Numbered from the stretch's first letter, positions 8,801-15,837 are shown. The stretch is DNA of 64,000 nucleotides from Hungatella hathewayi (GCA_025149285.1 CP102274.1:6862489-6926488), one strand, 5' to 3'. Numbers and translations: made by a program. Notes: generated from the letters alone by a model not told the origin.

Positions 8801-8845
8801 AAATAGTGGGCGGTTTCCGATAATGGAACCGCCCTAACTATTTTT
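8801..8845. terminator. Bidirectional terminator between lysin and sigma genes
   Basis: GGCGGTTTCC and GGAACCGCC form the core stem around GATAAT, extended by AAATAGT and ACTATTT arms. It serves both convergent genes; the sigma gene stop codon lies inside the right arm. Confidence 0.8.
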
Positions 8846-9380
8846 GCATAAAGTATTCTGTCCGCAGATCATTGAGCAATCTTCTTCGTACCCTGTTAAC
8901 ATATTGCCTGGAAATACAGAGGGTCTCCGATATCTCCCGATCACTTTTTCCTTCCACAAGGTACAGCTCTGCAATTTTTTTATGGCTATCACATTCTATC
9001 TGGTTAATATATCGGCTTATATCAATAATAAAAATGATATCGCTAAAACACTCTATCTGTGACGGGATATCTTTGTTTTCGTATAACTCTTCAATCTCTT
9101 TATAGATATAATAGTTTTTACATAACAAACAGTATTTGTTTTTAAAACAGGTGTTAATATAGACAATACACTGACCGTCATTTTCATATGTACGGATTTT
9201 AGAGACTGCCTCAATTAACACCATTGAAAATTCTTGAAAGGCATCATCGTATTCCATAAAAAAACATTTTCGTGCAAATTTTTTAACCAATGGTGTCATT
9301 TGACTGATAATCTCATTTAATGCAATCCGATTGCCATTTTTATAATCCCTAATTTTACTGCATAATTTGTCCCTTTCCAT
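8838..9380 (-). CDS. Sigma-70-family factor, UviA/TcdR-like
   Basis: 180 residues. The N-terminal part resembles sigma region 2 (KFARKCFFMEYDDAFQEFSMVLIEAV). The C-terminal part is a region 4 helix-turn-helix (KIAELYLVEGKSDREISETLCISRQYVNRVRRRLLNDL). Length and layout match the clostridial toxin/bacteriocin sigma factors (UviA, TcdR, BotR). In Clostridium perfringens UviA lies beside the holin-like UviB, and TcdR lies near the holin TcdE, so the adjacent BhlA/UviB gene supports this assignment. The AAGGAG ribosome site is buried in a strong hairpin. Likely targets are the lysis genes and possibly the secreted-protein operon; this is inferred. Confidence 0.7.
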   Translation of the reverse strand: MERDKLCSKIRDYKNGNRIALNEIISQMTPLVKKFARKCFFMEYDDAFQEFSMVLIEAVSKIRTYENDGQCIVYINTCFKNKYCLLCKNYYIYKEIEELYENKDIPSQIECFSDIIFIIDISRYINQIECDSHKKIAELYLVEGKSDREISETLCISRQYVNRVRRRLLNDLRTEYFMQK

Positions 9381-9387
9381 GTGTAAC

Positions 9388-9408
9388 TCCTTTTTTTATA
9401 AAAAAGGA
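9388..9408 (-). promoter_or_regulatory. Hairpin sequestering the sigma-factor ribosome site
   Basis: TCCTTTTTT (9388-9396) and AAAAAAGGA (9400-9408) form a 9-bp stem with a 3-base loop. On the minus-strand mRNA the AAGG of the Shine-Dalgarno lies in the stem, so translation of the sigma factor could be limited by this structure. Confidence 0.5.
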
Positions 9409-9504
9409 ATTAACCTCACGGATTGGAAACAGCATACACATTAACATTTTATTAAATTTTTAATGGTACTTTGTGCTTATTTAAAACCCTAAAATAAGCA
9501 GTTC

Positions 9505-10749
9505 TTATTTCATATTTTCTTTTAGAAACATTTTATAATAAGCAAGGCTCACTATTAGATACACACTACCTAAAATCAAAAGTTCAGCAGCAAAAACACC
9601 CAAAAATATTCGTGGAATTAATCTTAACTGCAGAACCAACGACAGTATAAAGCTTATCACATAAAACATACTATATTTACGAAAAAATTTTTTTCTATCA
9701 GAAGGACCATTAAACACGGGTTGACCTGAAATATCATTCTTCTTTAAGTGTACTTTTAGCTGACAATATAGAACAGCCGTGAGTATGATATACATAACCA
9801 CTAAAATACAGCCTATAAGACGTTGATGCTCTGATATCATAAAAATCAATTCTTGGTTTTTGATTATCTGATCATCAATGCCGACTAAAGAAAAATCAAC
9901 AAAGCCTGTAGAATTGGCAATAGCGCGGATACCAGTCAAAAAATTTTTTTCATCGGAATCTATCACAATATCTGAATTAACTAAGGCAAAGTACAGGATG
10001 CCCTCGAACACAAAATCATTGGGATTGACTGTCCATGCCATTGCTGGATACGGTATAATAATATATTCGTCCAACATATATGCCGGATCAGTTTTATAAT
10101 ATACTTGGGTGTTATCTTCTAAAATCCCAATTACTTGAAAATTTATATTTTTAGTATAAAAACTCCCCTTAACAATGTCTCCGATATTGTATATTCCTTC
10201 ATAGGAAGACCCCAGTAAGATAGGAAATGTATTATCATTAAAACTAATCTTATTCCATATAGGCATATTTCCTTTTTTTACCTTCAACTTATTGTGCTCA
10301 AAGGCTAATTGATTCATTTGCATTGACTTTATTGCAAGTTCAGCATCTGGGAATTTATCACGGAATTCCTTTGTGTGGTAATAAAATTTTTCATCCCCCT
10401 GAAAATCATCTATAACAACAGACTGATTAAACATAGATAATAATTTAGCATTATCCATGCCTGTAAGCTTGTTATAAAAATCCCCCAGCATATTTACCTT
10501 TTTATCATTATGCCTAAACTCACGAAAGGAATCCGCGTCAAGAAAATTGTCTATTAAAGTATAGCGTTTTTCACCAATCGAAACATGCTCTTTATTTTCT
10601 GAAGTTGGTTTTGAGATCGTAAGAGAGGTTAATGTTATTCCCACAATAAAAATAAATACTGTAAGTAACATAATACATAAAACGCTAAAACTGTTTTTAA
10701 AGAAAAAATTATAAATACGGCTGCTTTTGATCATATTATTTTCTCCCAC
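9505..10749 (-). CDS. Orphan FtsX/MacB-like membrane protein
   Basis: 414 residues with the topology of an ABC permease of the FtsX/MacB type: one N-terminal helix (about 18-42), an external domain of about 260 residues, then three C-terminal helices (about 312-333, 355-377, 383-405). The external part has the MacB periplasmic-core look (FPILLGSSYEGIYNIGDIV, FQVIGIL). No ATPase gene lies next to it. Its position after a secreted bacteriocin-like gene suggests immunity or export. Bacteriocin clusters of the lactococcin-972 type also carry a large membrane partner. The ORF start may instead be the internal Met at residue 6 (MIKSSR). Confidence 0.6.
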   Translation of the reverse strand: MGENNMIKSSRIYNFFFKNSFSVLCIMLLTVFIFIVGITLTSLTISKPTSENKEHVSIGEKRYTLIDNFLDADSFREFRHNDKKVNMLGDFYNKLTGMDNAKLLSMFNQSVVIDDFQGDEKFYYHTKEFRDKFPDAELAIKSMQMNQLAFEHNKLKVKKGNMPIWNKISFNDNTFPILLGSSYEGIYNIGDIVKGSFYTKNINFQVIGILEDNTQVYYKTDPAYMLDEYIIIPYPAMAWTVNPNDFVFEGILYFALVNSDIVIDSDEKNFLTGIRAIANSTGFVDFSLVGIDDQIIKNQELIFMISEHQRLIGCILVVMYIILTAVLYCQLKVHLKKNDISGQPVFNGPSDRKKFFRKYSMFYVISFILSLVLQLRLIPRIFLGVFAAELLILGSVYLIVSLAYYKMFLKENMK

Positions 10750-10786
10750 AGGTATTATCTTTAAGTAAAGGTTATAGTAAATGTGA

Positions 10787-10824
10787 CAAAAATCCGAATG
10801 TATTTTCTCACATTCGGATTTTTG
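10787..10824. terminator. Terminator downstream of the secreted bacteriocin-like gene
   Basis: CAAAAATCCGAATGT and ACATTCGGATTTTTG form a perfect 15-bp stem around ATTTTCTC with U-runs on both strands. Lying between the secreted-protein gene and the FtsX-like gene, it should make the latter expressed only by read-through or its own promoter. Confidence 0.85.
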
Positions 10825-10867
10825 CTTGAAAATTTATAAAGTCACTTAAAAATTCAAGGATAGAATA

Positions 10868-11308
10868 TTATTCCTCGGAACCATAATATGTCCTGGCCCT
10901 GTCACTGACATCTGGATCAAACTTATGCCACGGTGATGTTGCCTGGGTTTCGCTTGTCCCCCATTTACGCCCTGAATCTGTTAAAATACTACCTCCATAT
11001 GTCTCCATTCTTGCTCTCGTGTAATGATATACCCCAGGCCAACTGGTCCAGCCATGTGCTCGGAAATAAGTATTGCCGCTCTGATCCTTCCTCTGCCTTT
11101 CTCCTTCATGAACGGGATCTGACCGTAAAAGACCTCTTTTCTCCATAGCTTTGTTATAGGCATCTGCATTTACAAAATACCCTGTATCTTCGTCCCAGCC
11201 ACCTACTACGGTAGAATCCGTAGAAACCGCATAGGCTGGAAATGAACTCGACAGTAACAGACCCATTGCTAATGAAACTTTTAATATATTGCTTTTAAAT
11301 TTTCTCAT
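10868..11308 (-). CDS. Secreted protein, possible lactococcin-972-like bacteriocin
   Basis: 146 residues with a clear signal peptide (basic MRKFKSN, hydrophobic core, cleavage near AYA-VS at about residue 27). The mature part is about 119 residues and Cys-free. It contains GGWDEDTGY near the N terminus and, toward the C terminus, VYHYTRARMETYGGS, DSGRKWG, TSPWHKF and ARTYYG. The order GG-W, an aromatic/His segment, GR, and a terminal YY recalls the lactococcin 972 family, but I cannot confirm homology by eye. A GGAAGGTG site precedes the start. It sits in a BlaI-BlaR1-headed operon and is followed by a terminator and a membrane protein gene, a plausible immunity partner. Confidence 0.6.
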   Translation of the reverse strand: MRKFKSNILKVSLAMGLLLSSSFPAYAVSTDSTVVGGWDEDTGYFVNADAYNKAMEKRGLLRSDPVHEGERQRKDQSGNTYFRAHGWTSWPGVYHYTRARMETYGGSILTDSGRKWGTSETQATSPWHKFDPDVSDRARTYYGSEE

Positions 11309-11340
11309 ATTTCACCTTCCATCTTCTATACGATAATTAT

Positions 11341-11787
11341 TTAGTGTGCCGGGTGTGTTCCAACTACCGTGGTACTTCCTGGAACTATCCCAAGAATCTG
11401 ATCACAGCAGGCACATCTATAAAAATCATTTGTAATCATAGTACAGATATCGGTATCCCAGTCGATTACATGATTTATGCCCCCGGTAACAATTTCATGG
11501 TTACAGGGAATATGGGTGCATGATTTTGTCGCAGCCCGGAATATATTACTGTATGAATGTTCTATAATATCCTCTATTGTTCCCGTCAATCCCTTTTCAG
11601 TAAAAATGATACTGCCTTCATGATCCTTTGCAAGTACAGAGTAACATCCTGTTTCATCCCTAGTTATTTCCAAGGTTGGAATATCCGTTACATTAGAATT
11701 TATTTCTTCTGCCATTACGCTGCTTATAGCTGATAAAGAAATGAGCACGGCAATAATTAATACCCAAAAGTGTTTACCTATCCTCAT
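11341..11787 (-). CDS. Secreted Cys/His-rich protein sharing a domain with BlaR1 tail
   Basis: 148 residues with a signal peptide (cleavage near VMA-EE, residue 26). Residues 35-85 (DIPTLEITRDETGCYS, GSIIFTEKGLTGT, IEHSYSNIF) align with the last 50 residues of the neighbouring BlaR1-like protein (DIPTIIIRKSKENYS, GTVIYEESGTTKN, LEHIYNKLF). The C-terminal half is rich in Cys and His (CTHIPCNH, CTMI, RCACCDQ, THPAH), suggesting metal binding or disulfides. An AGGAG site precedes the start; the gap to the BlaR1 gene is 11 bases, so they are co-transcribed. It may be a ligand or competitor for the receptor pathway; function unknown. Confidence 0.7.
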   Translation of the reverse strand: MRIGKHFWVLIIAVLISLSAISSVMAEEINSNVTDIPTLEITRDETGCYSVLAKDHEGSIIFTEKGLTGTIEDIIEHSYSNIFRAATKSCTHIPCNHEIVTGGINHVIDWDTDICTMITNDFYRCACCDQILGIVPGSTTVVGTHPAH

Positions 11788-11798
11788 ATTCGTTTCTC

Positions 11799-13019
11799 CT
11801 AATTACGTTGGAATAGTTTATTATAAATATGTTCCAGTGTAGCTTCCACATTTTTGGTAGTTCCACTCTCCTCATAAATAACGGTCCCGTTCTTATCAAC
11901 AGCGCAAGCTGAATAGTTTTCTTTGGACTTTCTAATGATGATTGTGGGAATATCAAAATCACCTCCACTTAGAGAACCAAAATTATCTGGTAATCTTTTC
12001 TGAAATATTGGCAGTTGCATCTGAATATCTGTTGTAGTAGCTGTTAAATTACGGTTATCCCTCCTTTCATTTTTGGGAGACCACTCTCCGTCATATTCCC
12101 CCGCCATGGAGCTTATACTGAATAGCGCTATCAAAAGAGCCGCTATAGCTGGCAGTATCATGTTTTTTAACGCTTTTTTATCTCCATTTCTAATCATTAT
12201 CTGTACCCTTTCTTCCATTGGATATCTGCTGAAAAAATTACAGAGGAAATCCCCTCTAACTCTTTTTTCTTCTAAATATATCAATGTAAGTATGTAGCTC
12301 TTCTTATAATCCTTGCTCCTGGATTTCAAAACCGCTTCATCACAGGCAAGTTCAATATCCCGGTTAGCAAATGAATACATGATCCATATAAAAGGATTCA
12401 CCCAGTAAACAGCACAGATGAAAGCCAACAACCATTTAAACAGTACATCAAACCGCTTAATATGAATCAGTTCATGTTCTAAAATTTGTTCCAGGTGCAG
12501 TTCGTCGATTTCCCCATCCATTCTTGGCAGTAAAATGACTGGTTTCCAAATGCTATATGTCAAAGGAGTGATTATTCGATCAGATACTTTGACATATATT
12601 TTACGGCGTAAACTCTGGCGTTTTATCCAGATAGCCACCGACTCATTCTCTAGTGGCAGAGCCATCTGATATACTTTCCGATTTTTGATATGTGGTATTA
12701 CGAATTTCCCCATACAAATCAGTCCGCCTATCCCCCAGATTATCGGTATCATTATCGCCAACTCATTCGGTATATTATTTTCGTATTGCACAATTCTTTC
12801 AGCCGTATCACGGATATGGCTGTTCTTTTTTTCTGTAATAAAGAAATGCTCTATTCCTGGCAACCGGATTGTAAAAGGACATAACAAACGCAAGGTTAAT
12901 ATCTTCCAAAAAATTGCCCACGCGCTGCCAACAAAGTGAAAAACAAACAGTTTCCGTAATAACAAAATGAAACAAATCATGATGCTTCCGGAAACATGAG
13001 CGGCAATAATTCCCTCCAT
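11799..13019 (-). CDS. BlaR1/MecR1-like M56 metallopeptidase sensor
   Basis: 406 residues. Four membrane segments (about 10-30, 34-52, 85-105 and 285-305) surround a cytosolic M56 zinc protease domain with HELIH at 182-186 and the downstream ELACDEAVL motif. Known BlaR1/MecR1 proteins sense a ligand outside and cleave or inactivate the partner BlaI/MecI repressor. Instead of a penicillin-binding sensor domain, this protein has only about 100 external residues ending in a small domain that is repeated in the next secreted protein, so its signal is not a beta-lactam by domain content. A GGAGG site precedes the start, 13 bases after blaI. Confidence 0.85.
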   Translation of the reverse strand: MEGIIAAHVSGSIMICFILLLRKLFVFHFVGSAWAIFWKILTLRLLCPFTIRLPGIEHFFITEKKNSHIRDTAERIVQYENNIPNELAIMIPIIWGIGGLICMGKFVIPHIKNRKVYQMALPLENESVAIWIKRQSLRRKIYVKVSDRIITPLTYSIWKPVILLPRMDGEIDELHLEQILEHELIHIKRFDVLFKWLLAFICAVYWVNPFIWIMYSFANRDIELACDEAVLKSRSKDYKKSYILTLIYLEEKRVRGDFLCNFFSRYPMEERVQIMIRNGDKKALKNMILPAIAALLIALFSISSMAGEYDGEWSPKNERRDNRNLTATTTDIQMQLPIFQKRLPDNFGSLSGGDFDIPTIIIRKSKENYSACAVDKNGTVIYEESGTTKNVEATLEHIYNKLFQRN

Positions 13020-13032
13020 AGCGCCTCCGCTT

Positions 13033-13389
13033 TCATAAGTTCTGTATAAGCTCCTTCAAATGCCTAATCATATCTTTGTCCATTTTTTCATTTCCAATGA
13101 TGGATGCAACTAGTTTATCCGGCGCTCCGTCATACATTTTATTAATCAATTCATGTGTCTCATATTGGCGTACATCTTCTTTTGAAATACAGGCACTGCA
13201 AATATAATTGGGATCACTTCTTTTTATTATTTCTTTATCAATACACTTTTTTAATACTGTATAAGTAGTTGTTTTGCTCCAGCCAATCTGCTGACGCAGA
13301 AGCTCAGCAATCTGTTTCGCGGACAGCTCTCCATTTTCCCATAGAGTTTCCATAACCTTTAATTCGCTATCAAATAGTCTTTTTTCCAT
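13033..13389 (-). CDS. BlaI/MecI-type repressor
   Basis: 118 residues, the usual BlaI length. A winged helix at about 5-75 (FDSELKVMETLWENGELSAKQIAELL, then GWSKTTTYTVLKKCIDKEII) is followed by a C-terminal dimerisation region. It binds DNA as a dimer and is removed by the M56 partner on signalling. Directly upstream are two dyads, TTCTAT-AGCA-ATAGAA and ATTCTA-CTGTAA-TAGAAT, the second covering the -10 box, as expected for autoregulation of this five-gene operon. Confidence 0.88.
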   Translation of the reverse strand: MEKRLFDSELKVMETLWENGELSAKQIAELLRQQIGWSKTTTYTVLKKCIDKEIIKRSDPNYICSACISKEDVRQYETHELINKMYDGAPDKLVASIIGNEKMDKDMIRHLKELIQNL

Positions 13390-13409
13390 AAAATGAACCA
13401 GCTTTCTTG

Positions 13410-13452
13410 TTCTATAGCAATAGAATGTGTTTTTATTCTACTGTAATAGAAT
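13410..13452. promoter_or_regulatory. Tandem BlaI-type operators
   Basis: Dyad 1 is TTCTAT-N4-ATAGAA at 13410-13425. Dyad 2 is ATTCTA-N6-TAGAAT at 13435-13452. Their centres are 26 bp apart. They share the TTCTA/TAGAA half-site and overlap the blaI promoter, so binding would block transcription. BlaI identity of the binder is inferred from position. Confidence 0.7.
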
Positions 13453-13463
13453 GAAACTGTCAA
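13435..13463 (-). promoter_or_regulatory. Promoter of the blaI operon
   Basis: On the minus strand TTGACA (13458-13463), 17 bases, then TAGAAT (13435-13440). This is a near-perfect vegetative promoter whose -10 box is the right half of operator dyad 2. Confidence 0.8.
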
Positions 13464-13995
13464 GTTATTTTTAAAACCATTCATAGATACCGGATAAAAA
13501 AATGGAAAGACTGGCTGGATAGTGTAAATAATACTCAAGGATTGGATATTTATAGTCCCGGGGCTTTTCTTTTCTAAAATAAATCATCATGAACCATATC
13601 TTTTTATATTTCTGCAGAAAACTTCTAAAAATTCCTTATTTCCTTATTGAGACAGTAAAATCCACGAAAAGCGAAGTCACTTTCCCTTTCCGGCATGTAC
13701 CTTGACAAATTTATAGCACAGTTCAGAAGTTATACAGGTGCTGTGGATTGTGTGCGATGACAACATGGAGCACGCCCGCAGCCTAATTGCCTCATAGCGG
13801 CAGCCTGCAAATACGCGGCGGAAGACCGGCGCAGGAAATGATCTGAAACACTGTGCAACCAACAATGGTTATTTTAGAAATAATTTGCTAATTGCAGTTG
13901 AAAAGTCGTAGGTTCACCACGTATAAGATATATGGAGAGCAACAAACAGGGATTATGCTGATTTCCCCTTTCAACTGCAAAAGAAAGGAGTAAAC
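13464..13995. other. Intergenic region with possible gene remnant
   Basis: No intact gene is supported between the blaI promoter and the excisionase. Around 13690-13850 the plus strand is more GC-rich and reads as broken coding fragments, for example MYLDKFIAQFRSYTG and, in another frame, AAACKYAAEDRRRK before a TGA, interrupted by stops and frame changes. This could be the decayed end of a mobile-element gene. A 12-bp inverted repeat closes the region. Confidence 0.35.
13892..13980. repeat. 12-bp inverted repeat upstream of excisionase
   Basis: TTGCAGTTGAAA at 13892-13903 is perfectly complementary to TTTCAACTGCAA at 13969-13980, 65 bases apart and 15 bases before the excisionase ATG. It may fold in the leader mRNA or bind the excisionase. 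A TTTGCTAATT element at 13884 matches the repeats beyond the integrase. Confidence 0.55.
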
Positions 13996-14202
13996 ATGGC
14001 AGTTGGAGAATTTAACCATGAGAAACAAGCCGTTTCAGAAAAGCGAACCTACTCGGTTCAAGAGATAGCAGACATCCTGCAGATCAGCCGCAGCATGGCA
14101 TACAACCTTTGCAAACAGTCGCTTTTTAAGACAGTCAAGGTTGGTAAATATGTCAGAGTCTCAAAACCCTCCTTCGATGAATGGCTTGATACCCGAAAAT
14201 AA
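13996..14202 (+). CDS. Excisionase-like helix-turn-helix protein
   Basis: 68 residues with a MerR-like/HTH_17 winged helix: TYSVQEIADILQISRSMAYNLC, then FKTVKVGKYVRVSKPSFDEWL. This is the standard excisionase/DNA-binding-domain form seen before integrases in clostridial integrative elements. AAAGGAG lies just upstream of the ATG and the integrase starts 14 bases after the stop, so the pair is an operon. It should set the direction of recombination by bending the attachment DNA. Confidence 0.85.
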   Translation: MAVGEFNHEKQAVSEKRTYSVQEIADILQISRSMAYNLCKQSLFKTVKVGKYVRVSKPSFDEWLDTRK

Positions 14203-14216
14203 AAAGGAGAATCAGT

Positions 14217-15629
14217 ATGGCATCTATTGTAAAGCGAGGTAAAACATATTCCGTAGTTTACTATGAGGGAACAGGAGACAAACGACAGCAGAAATGGGAA
14301 TCTGGATTGACGTATTCTGCGGCAAAATCCATGAAGGCAAAAATTGAGCATGAACAGGCACAGCAGACTACAGGTGACGAATCAAAGAACCGTCTGAAAG
14401 AAATGACCATCAGCGAATTTCTATATGAGTTCATAGAGAAGTATGGATATAAAAAATGGGCTGCCTCAACCTATGATGGCAATGTAGGGCTGCTGGAGAA
14501 TTATGTCCATCCTCATATAGGTGATAAAAAGCTTCTTTCTCTCACAACCAAAATGATTGATGATTATTACGACTTTTTAGAAAAGGAAGCGGAGCCTGCC
14601 ACAAATATGGGGAAACCCACAAGAGAACACATTACAGCGTCCACAATCCATGACATTCACAAAATCCTGCGCTGTGCCTTTAATCTGGCCGTGCGCTGGG
14701 ACTACAGAAAGAAAAATCCGTTCCTTAATGCAACTCTTCCAGAGCATAAAGAACAGGAGCGGGTAGTCCTGGAGCCTAACCAAATCCTAAAGGTTTTAAA
14801 ATATACCTGCCGCCCTGACAATTACGATTACTACCTGATTCACTGCGCCGTATTAATTGCCATAGGCTGCACGATTCGCGGCGGCGAAATCGGCGGGCTG
14901 CAATGGGACCGTGTCCATTATGAGAAAATGATATTTCACATTGACAGAGCCATTGACCGGATCAGTAAGAAAAACTTGAAACTGCCCAAAGTAAGGATAC
15001 TGTTCAAGTTTCCCAATCTGATTCCCGGAGCGAAAACCTGTATTGTCCTAAAGCAGCCTAAAACTGATAATTCTGCGCGAGATGTAGATGTCCCGCAGAT
15101 GGTTCTCAATTCGTTACAAATACTAAGACAAATGCAGGAAAAATTAAAGGCAGAATTAGGCTCCGATGGATATATAGACTACAATCTGGTAATCTGCCAG
15201 GCAAACGGCCGCCCAATGATGACTGAGCATTTAAACAAGCGCTTTAAAGAGATTCTGGTAGAAATGAACGATCCGGAAATAAAAGCGGAAGAAATTGTAT
15301 TTCACAGCCTTCGTCACACAAGCGCCACTGCAAAGCTGTTTGTATCCCAGGGAGACTTTAATTCAGTCATGCAGGCCGGAGGCTGGGCAAACTTAGAGAT
15401 GCTTACCAGACGTTACGGCAAACATTCCTTCCAAGACAACCGTGAAAAGCTTGCTCATAAGATGGATGACTTCCTTGGCAATGGCCTGGAAGAAGCAAGC
15501 GGAAACGATGGCGGAACCGTCATCGCCCAACCCGGCGCGATAGAACAGGCGCTGCAAACCCTGTTTCAGGCCAACCCTGATTTGCTAATACAAGTCATCC
15601 AGTCTGTCCAGTCTGCTAATAAAGAATAA
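14217..15629 (+). CDS. Tyrosine site-specific integrase
   Basis: 470 residues. An N-terminal arm-binding domain (VKRGKTYSVVYYEGTG, about 5-60) and a SAM-like core-binding domain (about 65-165) precede the catalytic domain (about 180-410). Catalytic residues visible are Arg in GCTIRGGEIGGLQW, the HSLRHTSAT box, and GGWANLEMLTRRYGKH with the nucleophile Tyr. About 60 extra residues follow the catalytic core. The gene points at a tRNA-Arg 256 bases away, with an array of TTATTAGCA repeats between. This arrangement is typical of an integrative element end, so the tRNA is the probable attachment site. Confidence 0.92.
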   Translation: MASIVKRGKTYSVVYYEGTGDKRQQKWESGLTYSAAKSMKAKIEHEQAQQTTGDESKNRLKEMTISEFLYEFIEKYGYKKWAASTYDGNVGLLENYVHPHIGDKKLLSLTTKMIDDYYDFLEKEAEPATNMGKPTREHITASTIHDIHKILRCAFNLAVRWDYRKKNPFLNATLPEHKEQERVVLEPNQILKVLKYTCRPDNYDYYLIHCAVLIAIGCTIRGGEIGGLQWDRVHYEKMIFHIDRAIDRISKKNLKLPKVRILFKFPNLIPGAKTCIVLKQPKTDNSARDVDVPQMVLNSLQILRQMQEKLKAELGSDGYIDYNLVICQANGRPMMTEHLNKRFKEILVEMNDPEIKAEEIVFHSLRHTSATAKLFVSQGDFNSVMQAGGWANLEMLTRRYGKHSFQDNREKLAHKMDDFLGNGLEEASGNDGGTVIAQPGAIEQALQTLFQANPDLLIQVIQSVQSANKE

Positions 15630-15815
15630 TCTTATTAGCAAAAAATTTTAGGGGCTGAAAAATCGTATTAGCAAATCAGCCCCCAAATATTTACCATGGG
15701 ATCAAAAAAAGACCATTTTATTAGCAAACAGAACTTCATGTAAAAACAGCCCAAAACCGTTCACCTCGTATTAGCAGACCCGAATTTATTAGCAAGGACA
15801 CAATTTTATTAGCAG
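15581..15815. repeat. TTATTAGCA repeat array, candidate integrase arm sites
   Basis: The element [TG]TATTAGCA[AG] occurs six times in direct orientation at about 15632, 15665, 15718, 15768, 15786 and 15806, and twice inverted at 15581 and 15613 in the end of the integrase gene. Spacing is irregular (18-53 bases). Repeats of this kind between an integrase and its tRNA target are expected to be the arm-type sites bound by the integrase N-terminal domain; the role is inferred. Confidence 0.7.
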
Positions 15816-15837
15816 ATTTTAAAAGGTTCACCAAAAA

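Noticed and set aside
15630..15830. TTATTAGCA array as phage-style iteron origin
   Set aside because: No replication initiator gene is near and the array sits exactly between integrase and tRNA, so arm-type integrase sites fit better.
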